The notes under the pieces were generated by a model. It made no database searches. It was not told the origin of the DNA and was given only the letters and a program-made list of their open reading frames with translations. DNA of 64,000 bases from Xylophilus sp042867185 (GTDB lineage: Bacteria > Pseudomonadota > Gammaproteobacteria > Burkholderiales > Burkholderiaceae_C), in assembly GCA_042867185.1 (NCBI GenBank), contig JBHZQV010000022.1, forward strand, positions 1-64,000, read 5' to 3'. Shown here one piece after another: positions 33,481-42,662 of this stretch (position 1 is the first letter of the stretch; the number at the start of each line of letters is the position of its first letter). Made by a program: the position numbers and the translations under genes.

Positions 33481-35028
33481 TCAGTTTCCCCATTCTTCCT
33501 CGTACGTCCGCACCAGCACCTGGTTCGACAACCGGTTCACCTCGGCCGGCACCCGCGCCATGTCCAGCGGAAAGTCGAACAGCAGCGGCAGCGTCGGCAG
33601 GTCGAGGAACCGCAGCCCCGCCGGCAGCGCGGCCGGCAGGTGCCACGGCCGGCGGCTGGCGATCACGAAGCCCCACTCGCCGAAGCTGGGCACGTGCGCG
33701 TGGTACGGCGTGGCGGCGAGGCCGGTCGATTCGATCGTCTGCACCACCGTCCAGAAGCTGCGCCGCGCCACCAGCGGCGAGGTGGTCTGCACCACCGCGT
33801 AGCCGCTGGCCGACAGCCGCTGGTCCAGAAGGGCGTAGAACGATTGGGTGTAGAGCTTGCCGATCGCGAAGTTGGTCGGGTCGGGGAAATCGACCACGAT
33901 CACGTCGAAGGTCTCCTGCACCTGCTGCAGCCAGCCGAAGGCGTCGGCGTTGACGATCCTCAGCCTGGGCGAGGCCAGCGCATGCCCATTGAGCGCGGCG
34001 AGCGTCGGGTGCTCGGCGAAGAGCCGGGTCATGTGCGGGTCGAGCTCGACCAGCGTCACCTGCTCCACCGACGGGTACTTGAGGATCTCGCGCACCGCCA
34101 TGCCGTCGCCGCCGCCCAGCACCGCCACCCGCTTCGGCGCGCCGTGCGCGGCCATCGCCGGGTGCACCAGCGCCTCGTGATAACGGTACTCGTCGCGCTC
34201 GGCGAACTGCAGGTTGCCGTTGAGGAACAGCCGGTGCCCGCCGCGCCCGCGGGTCACCACGATGCGCTGGTAGGGCGAGGTGGCGGTGAAGACGATGCTG
34301 TCCTGGTAGAACCGGTCCTCGGCCAGCGTGGTGATGCGCTCGGCCCCGGCGAAGCCCGCCGCCAGGACGGCCGCCGTGCCGACGCAGGCCAGTGCGTGCG
34401 CGCCGGGCCGGGGCAACTCGTGCCGGAACAGCCACAGCGCCCAGAACGCGACCGCCGCGTTCAGCAGCCCGAACAGCAGGCCGGTGCGCACCAGCCCCAG
34501 GTGCGGCACCAGCAGCAGGGGGAAGGCCAGCGACACCGCCAGCGCGCCCAGGTAGTCGAAGGTCAGCACCTGGCTCACCAGGTCTTTGAACTGCACGTTG
34601 CGCTTCAGGATCCGCATCACCAGCGGAATCTCCAGCCCCACCAGCACGCCCACGGCGAACACCAGCCCGTAGAGCAGCAGCCGGAACGCCCCCGGCACCC
34701 AGGCATGCGCCAAAAACAGCAGCCCCGGCAGCAGCCCGCCCGCCAGCGCCACCAGCAGCTCGATCCGCAAAAAATGCGCCGGCAGCTGCCGCTCCAGGTA
34801 GCGCGACAGCCAGCTGCCCACCCCCATCGCGAACAGGTAGGTGCCGATCACCGTGCTGAACTGCAGCACCGAATCGCCCAGCAGGTAGGAGGCCAGCGCC
34901 CCCGCGGCCAGCTCGTAGAGCAGCCCGCAGGCGGCGATGACGAAGACGCTGGCGAGCAGGGCGACCTGGATGGGGCGGGGACCCGTGTGGCGGGGGGCTG
35001 TGTCGGGTGACGCCTCTGTCACTGTCAT
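33481..35028 (-). CDS. Membrane-bound polyamine aminopropyltransferase (spermidine-synthase-like)
   Basis: A 515-aa protein. The N-terminal 220 residues hold about seven membrane helices (VALLASVFVIAACGLLYELAA first). The catalytic domain follows (about 235-500): LFLNGNLQFAERDEYRYHEAL, VAVLGGGDGMAVREILKY, LVELDP and VVDFPDPTNFAIGKLYT, the aminopropyl-transfer motifs of SpeE. ATG 35028 overlaps the hsdR stop by 4 bp (ATGA); 35037 is an alternative. It is followed by the FAD amine oxidase, and its usual companions DUF350, DUF4178 and SPFH lie 10 kb upstream. Confidence 0.9.
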   Translation of the reverse strand: MTVTEASPDTAPRHTGPRPIQVALLASVFVIAACGLLYELAAGALASYLLGDSVLQFSTVIGTYLFAMGVGSWLSRYLERQLPAHFLRIELLVALAGGLLPGLLFLAHAWVPGAFRLLLYGLVFAVGVLVGLEIPLVMRILKRNVQFKDLVSQVLTFDYLGALAVSLAFPLLLVPHLGLVRTGLLFGLLNAAVAFWALWLFRHELPRPGAHALACVGTAAVLAAGFAGAERITTLAEDRFYQDSIVFTATSPYQRIVVTRGRGGHRLFLNGNLQFAERDEYRYHEALVHPAMAAHGAPKRVAVLGGGDGMAVREILKYPSVEQVTLVELDPHMTRLFAEHPTLAALNGHALASPRLRIVNADAFGWLQQVQETFDVIVVDFPDPTNFAIGKLYTQSFYALLDQRLSASGYAVVQTTSPLVARRSFWTVVQTIESTGLAATPYHAHVPSFGEWGFVIASRRPWHLPAALPAGLRFLDLPTLPLLFDFPLDMARVPAEVNRLSNQVLVRTYEEEWGN

Positions 35029-38000
35029 GCCACCCATGCCTCGCCGAGCTTCTGGGCCTGCTGCAGCACCAGTTCCACCGCTGCGTCCGACGCGTCCGGC
35101 GGGTATTTGTACTTGCGCAAGATGCGCTTGACCATCAGCCGCAGCTTGGCGCGCACACTCTCGCGCTCGCTCCAGTCCACGCTCAGGTTCTGGCGCAGGT
35201 TTTCGGTGAGCTCGTGGGCGATCTTTTTCAGGGTTTCGTCGGTCAGTTCCCGGGCGGCCGACTCGTTGACGGCCAGTGCGTCGTAGAAGCGCATCTCGTC
35301 ATCCGACAGTCCCAGCTGTTCGCCGCGCCCAGCCGCATCGCGAAACTTTCGGGCCATGTCCACCAGCTCTTCCATCACCTGGGCGGTTTCGATGGAGCGG
35401 TTCTGGTAGCGCTTGATGACATTGCCCAGAAGGTCCGAAAACTTCTTTTCCTGTACCACGTTGCTGCCAAAGCGGCTTTTGATCTCCCCCTCCAGCAGCC
35501 GCTCCAAAAGCTCCACTGCCAGATTCCTCTCAGGCAGGTTCTTCACCTGTGCCAGGAAGCCATCGTCGAGCAGGCCGATATTGGGCTTGTCCAACCCCAC
35601 GGCGTCAAAGATGTCCACCACCTGGTCCGACACCACCGCATTGCTGATGATCTGGCGGATGGCCTCGTCGCGTTGTTCGTCGGTGCGCTTTTTCGCAGTG
35701 AGCTCGCGCTTGGTCAGCAGCACCTTCACCGCCTGCATGAAAGCCACTTCCTCGCGCACCTCTTTGGCCTCGTCCAGGGTGCAGCACAGCGAAAATGCCT
35801 GCGTCAGCGCCAAGGCGGTGTCGGCAAAGCGGCGCTTGCCGTCCTTGCCGCCTTCGGGACGGAGGCCCAGCACATGGTTGGCGGCCCGCGCCAGGGCGCT
35901 GTGTCCGCCGGTCAGGAAGTCGCCGTAGTCGCAGCCGTGCAGCAGGGTTTGCAGCACATGCAACTTTTCCATCAGCACGCTGTAGGCCTCGTGGGCATCC
36001 ACCGTGGGCGTGCCGCGGCCCTTGCTGGCGGTGTACTCCTTCATCGCGGCCTTGAGCTCGTTGCCAATGCCGATGTAGTCCACCACCAGCCCGCCCTGCT
36101 TACCCTTGAACACGCGGTTCACCCGGGCAATCGCCTGCATCAGGTTGTGGCCCTTCATGGGCTTGTCCACGTACAGCGTGTGCACGCACGGCGCGTCGAA
36201 ACCGGTAAGCCACATGTCGCGAACGATGACGATACGCAGCGGGTCCGCCGGGTCCTTGAAGCGCTTTTCCAGCCGCTTTTTCACCTTGCCGTCGTAGATG
36301 TGCGGACGCAGCAGCAGCTTGTCGCTGGCAGTACCGGTCATCACGATCTTGATGGCGCCCTTCTCGGGGTCGGGGTCGTGCCAGTCGGGACGCAGCCGCA
36401 CGATCTCGTCGTACAGATGCACGCAGATCTCGCGGCCCATGGCCACCACCATCGCCTTGCCCGTTTGGGCCGTGCTGCGCTCTTCGAAATGGGCCACCAG
36501 ATCGGCCGCCACACTGGCCACACGGGGCGACGCGCCCACGATCTTTTCCAACGCTGCCCAGCGGCTCTTCAAGCGTGCCTGCGTGCCCTCTTCCTCGTCC
36601 TCGGCGAGCTCGTCCACCTCGTCATCGATAGTGGGCAAATCTTCTTGCCGCAGACGCAGCTTGGCAAGCCGGGACTCGTAGTAGATGGCCACAGTGGCCC
36701 CGTCTTCCTTGGCCTGCTGCATGTCGTAGACATGGATGTACTCGCCGAATACCGCGCGGGTGTTGTGGTCGGCACTGCTCACCGGCGTGCCGGTGAAGCC
36801 GACGAAGGTGGCATTGGGCAGCGCATCGCGCAGGTGTTGGGCGTGGCCTGCTTGCCAAGTGGATTGCAGGCCTGCGTCCGGCGTCACGCCCCGTCTCAAG
36901 TTGTACGCCGGGGGCTCGAAGTCAGCGGGCAAAGCGCTGCTGCCGGCATCGCTGGTCACCAGGCTTTTCGTAGCTGCTGGCGAATGCCCGTCGAGCCCCA
37001 AAGTCCTGTCCGGATCGAAGCCGCGCTGCCGGGTCTTGAGCGTGGCCTTGAAACCGTATTGCGTGCGATGGGCTTCGTCGGCGAGCACCACGATGTTGCT
37101 GCGCTCCGACAGCACGGGGAAAGTATCTTCGTCCTCGCCCGGCATGAACTTCTGGATGGTGGCGAACACAATGCCCCCCGAGGGCCGATGGGCCAGCTTG
37201 GCGCGCAGATCGGACCGCGTCTGCACCTGCGCGGGCTGCTCGCGCAGCAGGTCTTGCGCCAGGCTGAACACGCCAAACAGTTGCCCGTCCAGATCGTTGC
37301 GGTCGGTGATTACCACGATGGTGGGGTTCTCCATCGCGGGCTCCTGCATCACGCGGGCGGCAAAGCAGGTCATGGTGATGCTCTTGCCGCTGCCTTGCGT
37401 GTGCCACACCACACCCCCCTTGCGCGAGCCGCCCGGGCGCGATGCGGCCACCACCTCGGCGATGGCCGCGCGCACCGCATGGAACTGGTGGTAGCCCGCG
37501 ATTTTCTTGACCAGCTGCCCGTCGTCCTCGAACAGCACGAAGTAGCGCAGGTAGTCCAGCAAATACGCGGGTGCCAGCACGCCACGCACCAGCGTCTGCA
37601 GATCCTCAAACGGCCCCAGCGGGTCCAGCGCCACACCGTCGATCGTCCGCCAGGCCATGAAGCGGTCGGCATCGGCCGAGAGCGATCCCATCAGCGCCTC
37701 GGTACCGTCCGAGATCACCAGCAGCTCGTTGTACTGAAACACATCGGCAATCTGCTCCTTGTACGTCTGGATTTGGTGGTACGCCTTCCAGATGCTGGCG
37801 TTACCGTCGGCCGGGTTCTTCAGCTCCAGCAGCACCAGCGGCAGGCCGTTGACGAACAGAACGATGTCGGGCCGCCGCGTCTTGTGCGGGCCCTTGATGG
37901 TGAACTGGCTCACCGCCCACCACTCGTTTTTCTCAGGGGCAGCCCAGTCCACCAGCCGCACGAAATCGCCCCGGGTTTCGCCGTCCTGCTGGTACTGCAC

Positions 38001-38285
38001 CGGCACTCCGCCCACCAGCAGCTTGTGGAAAGCGCGGTTGGCCTGCAGCAGCGACGCAATGCCCAGATCAGCGGCCTGTTTGAACGCGTCCTCCCGCGCC
38101 GCCAACGGCACGCCAGGGTTGAGCCGGGCCACGGCTTCGCGCAGGCGGTGGGGCAGCAGCACCTGGCGGTAGTCGGCCCGCTCGGGCGTGGCGCCATCCT
38201 GGGCAATGTCCGGGCCGTGCCGGTGGGTGTAGCCCACGTCGTGAAGCCAGGCCAGCGTTTCGCGTTCGAGTTGGTCTTCGGTCAT
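35025..38285 (-). CDS. hsdR: Type I restriction enzyme subunit R
   Basis: A 1086-aa translocase/nuclease. The N-terminal nuclease domain has RRPDIVLFVNGLPLVLLELKN (PD-ExK; in parts, about 140-160). Helicase motifs are HTQGSGKSITM (Walker A, about 300), ADEAHRTQYG (about 400), FTGTP (about 497), VRDMWLTGFDAP and QAIARVNRVFKGKQGG. About 60 residues rich in Ser/Pro/Ala lie between the DEAH and FTGTP motifs, longer than usual. It forms the restriction motor with HsdM and HsdS. The last codon overlaps the aminopropyltransferase start. Confidence 0.95.
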   Translation of the reverse strand: MTEDQLERETLAWLHDVGYTHRHGPDIAQDGATPERADYRQVLLPHRLREAVARLNPGVPLAAREDAFKQAADLGIASLLQANRAFHKLLVGGVPVQYQQDGETRGDFVRLVDWAAPEKNEWWAVSQFTIKGPHKTRRPDIVLFVNGLPLVLLELKNPADGNASIWKAYHQIQTYKEQIADVFQYNELLVISDGTEALMGSLSADADRFMAWRTIDGVALDPLGPFEDLQTLVRGVLAPAYLLDYLRYFVLFEDDGQLVKKIAGYHQFHAVRAAIAEVVAASRPGGSRKGGVVWHTQGSGKSITMTCFAARVMQEPAMENPTIVVITDRNDLDGQLFGVFSLAQDLLREQPAQVQTRSDLRAKLAHRPSGGIVFATIQKFMPGEDEDTFPVLSERSNIVVLADEAHRTQYGFKATLKTRQRGFDPDRTLGLDGHSPAATKSLVTSDAGSSALPADFEPPAYNLRRGVTPDAGLQSTWQAGHAQHLRDALPNATFVGFTGTPVSSADHNTRAVFGEYIHVYDMQQAKEDGATVAIYYESRLAKLRLRQEDLPTIDDEVDELAEDEEEGTQARLKSRWAALEKIVGASPRVASVAADLVAHFEERSTAQTGKAMVVAMGREICVHLYDEIVRLRPDWHDPDPEKGAIKIVMTGTASDKLLLRPHIYDGKVKKRLEKRFKDPADPLRIVIVRDMWLTGFDAPCVHTLYVDKPMKGHNLMQAIARVNRVFKGKQGGLVVDYIGIGNELKAAMKEYTASKGRGTPTVDAHEAYSVLMEKLHVLQTLLHGCDYGDFLTGGHSALARAANHVLGLRPEGGKDGKRRFADTALALTQAFSLCCTLDEAKEVREEVAFMQAVKVLLTKRELTAKKRTDEQRDEAIRQIISNAVVSDQVVDIFDAVGLDKPNIGLLDDGFLAQVKNLPERNLAVELLERLLEGEIKSRFGSNVVQEKKFSDLLGNVIKRYQNRSIETAQVMEELVDMARKFRDAAGRGEQLGLSDDEMRFYDALAVNESAARELTDETLKKIAHELTENLRQNLSVDWSERESVRAKLRLMVKRILRKYKYPPDASDAAVELVLQQAQKLGEAWVA

Positions 38286-38355
38286 GGCTCGCTCTCGTTC
38301 TTCTCGGGCTCAAACTCTCTAGGCAGCGATGCAAGCGTTAGGCTAGACTCGCGGC

Positions 38356-39261
38356 CTAAGTGGATTGGGGGTTCCTGGTCGGCGCTACAGCCTCGGTGGG
38401 TTCACCGGGGCTTTTCGCTTTCTGGGGCGGATAGATCACCAGACCGATGTCCTCGAACCCCGCGCCTGCGCCAGCACGGCCGCCATCGCACAAGAACTTT
38501 TTCTTCAGCAGTTCGAATGCCTGGTTCGGCTGGGCAGGGCGAAGGTAGTGCAGGCCCACGGGGCGGGCCACCAGGTCTGCCAGCTGCAGGCCCGCCAGGT
38601 TGGTTTTCTTGTCGGCAAACACTACGTCGAACGGCAACACCCGGTTGCCCGGGTTGTCGCCATCGCAGATGCGGCGAAATTCCAGCTCCAGCTCGGCATC
38701 TTCCTTTTTGCCCCGGCACTCCACGACCACATGGGTCTTCACCGCGTCTTGCCCCTTCTCGGCCAGAAAGCTGCGCAGTGCCTCCAGCCCCATGCCCAGC
38801 GCAATGTGATACGGGTTGCTGGCAGCCCCCGCAGCACGGTTCACGCGGGCCTTGTCCACCACGCAGGCAACCAGGATGAAGTTGCTGGCCTCCATGATGG
38901 AGGTCAGCCCTGCCATGAATGCATCACGCGTGGGACGGTGGGCCAGGAAGGCGAAGTCGCCCTTCTGCTTGCGAATCTCGTTCTCGTGCAGCACCACGCT
39001 GTCGTGGCCGAAGTAGTTGAACTTGAGCTTCTCCACCGCAGGCACGATCTTTTCTGCATAGTGCCGCTTGTGAAAAATGCACAGCGCCAGCACGAATACC
39101 GGGTAGTCCTTGTCGATGCTGGCCAGGGAGTGGTCTCCGCTTTCGTCCACATACACCACGTAGTCGCTGAACCGGCGGGCAGCAGGCTCCTGCGGTGCGT
39201 ATTCCACCGGCGTGGGTTCAACCGACTCGAAAAGCGCGTATTGCGTTCCGGAAGATGGCAT
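38356..39261 (-). CDS. DUF3800 family protein inside the type I R-M operon
   Basis: A 301-aa soluble protein. VYVDESGDHS (about 35-44), VVECRGKKEDAELELEF (about 178-194) and FADKKTNLAGLQLADLVARP (about 215-234) are the conserved acidic motifs of DUF3800, which is predicted to have an RNase H-like fold with D/E/D residues and often accompanies defence genes. It lies between hsdS and hsdR with gaps of 83 and 70 bp, same strand. A role as accessory nuclease or regulator of the R-M system is an inference. Confidence 0.85.
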   Translation of the reverse strand: MPSSGTQYALFESVEPTPVEYAPQEPAARRFSDYVVYVDESGDHSLASIDKDYPVFVLALCIFHKRHYAEKIVPAVEKLKFNYFGHDSVVLHENEIRKQKGDFAFLAHRPTRDAFMAGLTSIMEASNFILVACVVDKARVNRAAGAASNPYHIALGMGLEALRSFLAEKGQDAVKTHVVVECRGKKEDAELELEFRRICDGDNPGNRVLPFDVVFADKKTNLAGLQLADLVARPVGLHYLRPAQPNQAFELLKKKFLCDGGRAGAGAGFEDIGLVIYPPQKAKSPGEPTEAVAPTRNPQST

Positions 39262-39344
39262 GGTTCGGGATGGGTGAGGTTTACGTGCCCGAAGGGCGTG
39301 TGGCCCTTGTACGGCGTGCGTAGCCAGCTAATAAAACAGAGCGG

Positions 39345-40670
39345 TCATGCTTGCAGCGAATCGCCGCGCGCGATTTCGGTAGCGACTCGGGCTTGGGACA
39401 GGCGCAGCTGGCCGGAGACCAAGCGGGGGAGTAAGGTGTCGCGGAGAGTGGAGAGGGTTTGGGCGTTGCGCTCGTTAGCAGCGACACGCTGTTTCAACGG
39501 TCGCACAAGTTCATCAAAGCCAGTCACTACCTCTATGGGTGGCACAACGATAGGCAGGCTCGCAAGCTTCGCTCGTCCAAGTTCTGTCTGCCCAGTAGAG
39601 CCCTCTCCCATCGCTTCAATTTCAGGCTGCTTGCGGGCGATAAATTCACCGAGGTAGGGCCAACTTAAATCCTTCCCTGCACGGACCACAGTGACGTGCG
39701 AGTCAACGATGATCGGTTCTGGCAGATACAAAACTTGTGAAACTCGACCCAATGTGCCGACACCTGTCGAATTCACCAGCACATCGCCTACTGCTAGTTC
39801 TCGACCCTGGATTTTGCGCTGTGAGGCGTCATGCCGACGACCCTTGGAGAAGTCAACCGAAAAGTCTCGAATGCACTTTTGGTTTAGAACTAAGACGCCT
39901 CCAGTTTCAAGGTACTTTGGTGACAAGCCGCGATTCAGATAGCTACACACTGAGCCCAGTGTTTCAGCACGCCACTCTCTCGGCACCTGTCCCCACTCCG
40001 AAGTTTCAAACCCATCGGGAAACAGCGCTGCGGTGGCCTCGTCCATGCCTTCGGGCGTGCGCCCTTCCATCTTGGCGCGCACGGGGTCGAAATCGACGAA
40101 CCAGGATTTGAACAGCGCCTGGGCGATGGCTTCGAGGGTGGCGTTGGTTTGGCGCAGGAGGGTAATGCGGTCGTCGAGTGTTGCCAACAAGCCTGCTGTC
40201 TCCCTGCGTTCGTCGGGCGGCGGAAACGCGAACTCATATGCGGCAATCGACCGCCATGAAACTCGCTGTCGGCCAGATGTGCCTTCCATAAGACTAATCG
40301 CATAATCTCGAAACGCTGGCTCGCGACAAAGGTAGTAGATGTAATCATGGTCTGCCGGGTCTTTGCCGCATAGAACAATGAATTCCGTTGAACCTTCGGC
40401 AATGGCGTCCCCGTCTAGGCAGCGAACCTGTGCTGTTTTTCCGTTTTCAAGGCAGGGCGTTATTCGCGCGAGCAGTGTGTCACCGTTTTTAAAGTGGGCA
40501 CCAGCGCCTTTTGCCTCACGAACAACCACATCGTCTACTCCGATGTCTCGTGAAAATTGAGGCAGCGCTGCCATGTCCACAAAGGAAACAGCGCTCCCTT
40601 TGCGTACCTTGCGCGTCGGATTTAAATCAGCAATTTGGTCAAGTCTTTGGATCTGCCACTCAGAACTCAT
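39345..40670 (-). CDS. hsdS: Type I restriction enzyme specificity subunit S
   Basis: A 441-aa protein with two target-recognition domains. TRD1 is about residues 1-155; the central conserved helix LLATLDDRITLLRQTNATLEAIAQALFKSWFVDFDPV (in parts, about 163-200) and the C-terminal repeat VRPLKQRVAANERNAQTLSTLRDTLLPRLVSGQL (in parts) form the dimer coils; TRD2 lies between. The TRD coding regions are visibly more AT-rich than the rest of the window, as expected for exchanged TRDs. Start overlaps the hsdM end by 11 bp. Confidence 0.93.
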   Translation of the reverse strand: MSSEWQIQRLDQIADLNPTRKVRKGSAVSFVDMAALPQFSRDIGVDDVVVREAKGAGAHFKNGDTLLARITPCLENGKTAQVRCLDGDAIAEGSTEFIVLCGKDPADHDYIYYLCREPAFRDYAISLMEGTSGRQRVSWRSIAAYEFAFPPPDERRETAGLLATLDDRITLLRQTNATLEAIAQALFKSWFVDFDPVRAKMEGRTPEGMDEATAALFPDGFETSEWGQVPREWRAETLGSVCSYLNRGLSPKYLETGGVLVLNQKCIRDFSVDFSKGRRHDASQRKIQGRELAVGDVLVNSTGVGTLGRVSQVLYLPEPIIVDSHVTVVRAGKDLSWPYLGEFIARKQPEIEAMGEGSTGQTELGRAKLASLPIVVPPIEVVTGFDELVRPLKQRVAANERNAQTLSTLRDTLLPRLVSGQLRLSQARVATEIARGDSLQA

Positions 40671-42210
40671 ACCCCAGCCCCCCCAACTTCGCCCGAATCA
40701 CCGCATCAAGCTCCGCGCCTTTAGCCATCTGCTCGCCCAGCTTCTCGGTGAGCTTGAGCATCTTCTCGGCAAAGGCTTCGTCATCGTCTCCCACCTCTTC
40801 CGCGCCCACGTAGCGGCCGGGCGTCAGCACATGCCCGTGCAGGGCGATCTCGGCCAGGGGCACGCTGCGGCAGAAGCCTTTCACATCCTCATAGCCGCCT
40901 GCACCCGGCTCGCCGCGCCAGGCGGCCACCACGGCTTCGATGCGGGCAATGGTTGCGTCCGTCAGCTCCGCCTGCACGCGGCTGATCATGCGGCCCAGCT
41001 TGCGGGCGTCGATGAACAGCACCTCGCCCTTGCGCGCCTTTCGCTTGGCCAGGAACCACAGGCAGGCGGGGATCTGGGTGTTGAAGAACAGCTGGCCGGG
41101 CAAGGCCACCATGATTTCGACCACGTCGGCATCGACCATGGCGGCGCGGATCACGCCCTCGTTGTTCTGGCTGCTGCTCATGCTGCCGTTGGCCAGTACG
41201 ATGCCGGCGCGTCCGCTAGGGCGCAGGTGGTGCAGCATGTGCTGCAGCCACGCGTAGTTGGCGTTGCCGCGGGGTGGGTCGCCATATTCCCAGCGCGGGT
41301 CGCCTTCCAGGCTGCCGTGCCACCAGTCGCTGACGTTGAAGGGCGGATTGGCCAAAATGAAATCGGCCCGCAGGTCGGGGTGCTGGTTGCGGGTGAAGGT
41401 GTCGTCGGGCTCGCGGCCCAGGTTGTAGTCGATGCCGCGGATGGCCAGGTTCATCGCGGCCAGGCGCCAGGTGGTGGGGTTGGCCTCCTGGCCGTAGATG
41501 CTCACGTCGCCCAGCTTGCCGCCGTGGGCCCCGATGAACTTCTCGGACTGCACGAACATGCCGCCGCTGCCGCAGCAGGGGTCGTACACCTTGCCCTCGT
41601 GCGGGGCCAGGATGGCAACCAGGGTTTTGACGATGCTGGCGGGCGTGTAGAACTGCCCGCCCCGCTTGCCTTCGGCGCTGGCGAACATGCCCAGGAAGTA
41701 TTCGTACACCTCGCCCAGCACGTCGCGGGCCTCCGCCGGGTCGTCGCCGAAGCCGATGGTGGAGACCAGGTCGACCAGCTCGCCCAGCTTGCCGTCGGGC
41801 AGTTGCGCGCGGGCGTAGCGCTTGTCCAGGATGCCTTTGAGCTTGGGGTTCTCGACCTCGATGTGGGTCAGGGCGTCGTCGATGCGCTTGCCGATGTCGG
41901 GCTGCTTGGCGGCATTGCGCAGGGCCTCCCACCGCGCGCCTTCGGGCACCCAGAAGACGTTGGCCTCTTTGTAGTAGTCGCGGTCTTCCAGCTCGGCTTC
42001 GATGTCGGCGGGGTCAGCGTCGCCGTAGAAGTACTCGTCGTCGGGGTTGGTGAGGCGGGCGGTCAGCTCGACACGGCGGGCGGAAAAGGTGTCGGAGACG
42101 TATTTGACGAAGATGAGGCCGAGCACCAGGTGCTTGTATTCGGCGGCGTCCATGTTGGCGCGCAGCTTGTCTGCGGTGGCCCAGAGTGTCTTGCGGATGT
42201 CGGCGATCAC
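40660..42210 (-). CDS. hsdM: Type I restriction enzyme methylase subunit M
   Basis: A 516-aa N6-adenine methyltransferase: N-terminal LWATADKLRANMDAAEYKHLVLG, SAM motif VYDPCCGSGGMFVQSEKF (about 200-217), preceded by GQFYTPASIV, and catalytic NPPFNVSDWW (about 287-296). With HsdS it methylates the target site. The GTG at 42210 is the only plausible start and has no strong ribosome binding site. First gene of the R-M operon. Confidence 0.94.
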   Translation of the reverse strand: MIADIRKTLWATADKLRANMDAAEYKHLVLGLIFVKYVSDTFSARRVELTARLTNPDDEYFYGDADPADIEAELEDRDYYKEANVFWVPEGARWEALRNAAKQPDIGKRIDDALTHIEVENPKLKGILDKRYARAQLPDGKLGELVDLVSTIGFGDDPAEARDVLGEVYEYFLGMFASAEGKRGGQFYTPASIVKTLVAILAPHEGKVYDPCCGSGGMFVQSEKFIGAHGGKLGDVSIYGQEANPTTWRLAAMNLAIRGIDYNLGREPDDTFTRNQHPDLRADFILANPPFNVSDWWHGSLEGDPRWEYGDPPRGNANYAWLQHMLHHLRPSGRAGIVLANGSMSSSQNNEGVIRAAMVDADVVEIMVALPGQLFFNTQIPACLWFLAKRKARKGEVLFIDARKLGRMISRVQAELTDATIARIEAVVAAWRGEPGAGGYEDVKGFCRSVPLAEIALHGHVLTPGRYVGAEEVGDDDEAFAEKMLKLTEKLGEQMAKGAELDAVIRAKLGGLGYEF

Positions 42211-42373
42211 GGATTTCAGGAGGTCGATGGCTTTGTAGAAAAGGACAGGCTTGCTATTGCCAACGTGCGTCTGAGCTTACCTGTGGATAGCCGCTTCCTA
42301 AAAGATCTGGGCAATAGTTCGAACTTGTGATCCATGCCAAACCAAGCCGTGCTCCATCCTTCAGACTCCCACC

Positions 42374-42622
42374 ATGGACCCGCTCGACACCCTCACCGCC
42401 CTGGGCATCGAACTGCCCACGCCCGCCTACATCGTCGGCGCCATCGTCTTCGGGCTGGTCGGCCTGTGGGCGTGGCGGCGCGGGCGGCGGGAGGGGCGCC
42501 GCGCGTCGACGTGGATCGGGGTGGCGCTGATGTTCTACCCCTATGCGGTGTCGCGCACCTGGCTGCTGTACGCGGTGGGCGCGGCGCTCTGCGCGGGGCT
42601 GTGGTGGGACGCGACGGCCTAG
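42374..42622 (+). CDS. Small two-helix membrane protein, hypothetical
   Basis: An 82-aa protein with membrane helices at about 17-36 and 46-78 and an Arg-rich loop (WAWRRGRREGRRAS) between them. I do not recognise a named family. It is a single gene on the plus strand between hsdM and GH28, with typical high-GC codon use. The 163 bp before it (42211-42373) are AT-richer and hold no supported gene. Confidence 0.65.
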   Translation: MDPLDTLTALGIELPTPAYIVGAIVFGLVGLWAWRRGRREGRRASTWIGVALMFYPYAVSRTWLLYAVGAALCAGLWWDATA

Positions 42623-42662
42623 CCGGCGGCCGCCCTGGCGACCCGGCAGGCGGCAGGCGTTG

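Noticed and set aside
42211..42330. AT-richer stretch next to hsdM as a gene remnant
   Set aside because: A short tail of frame reads plausibly but no homology can be recognised; it may simply be the hsdM promoter region.
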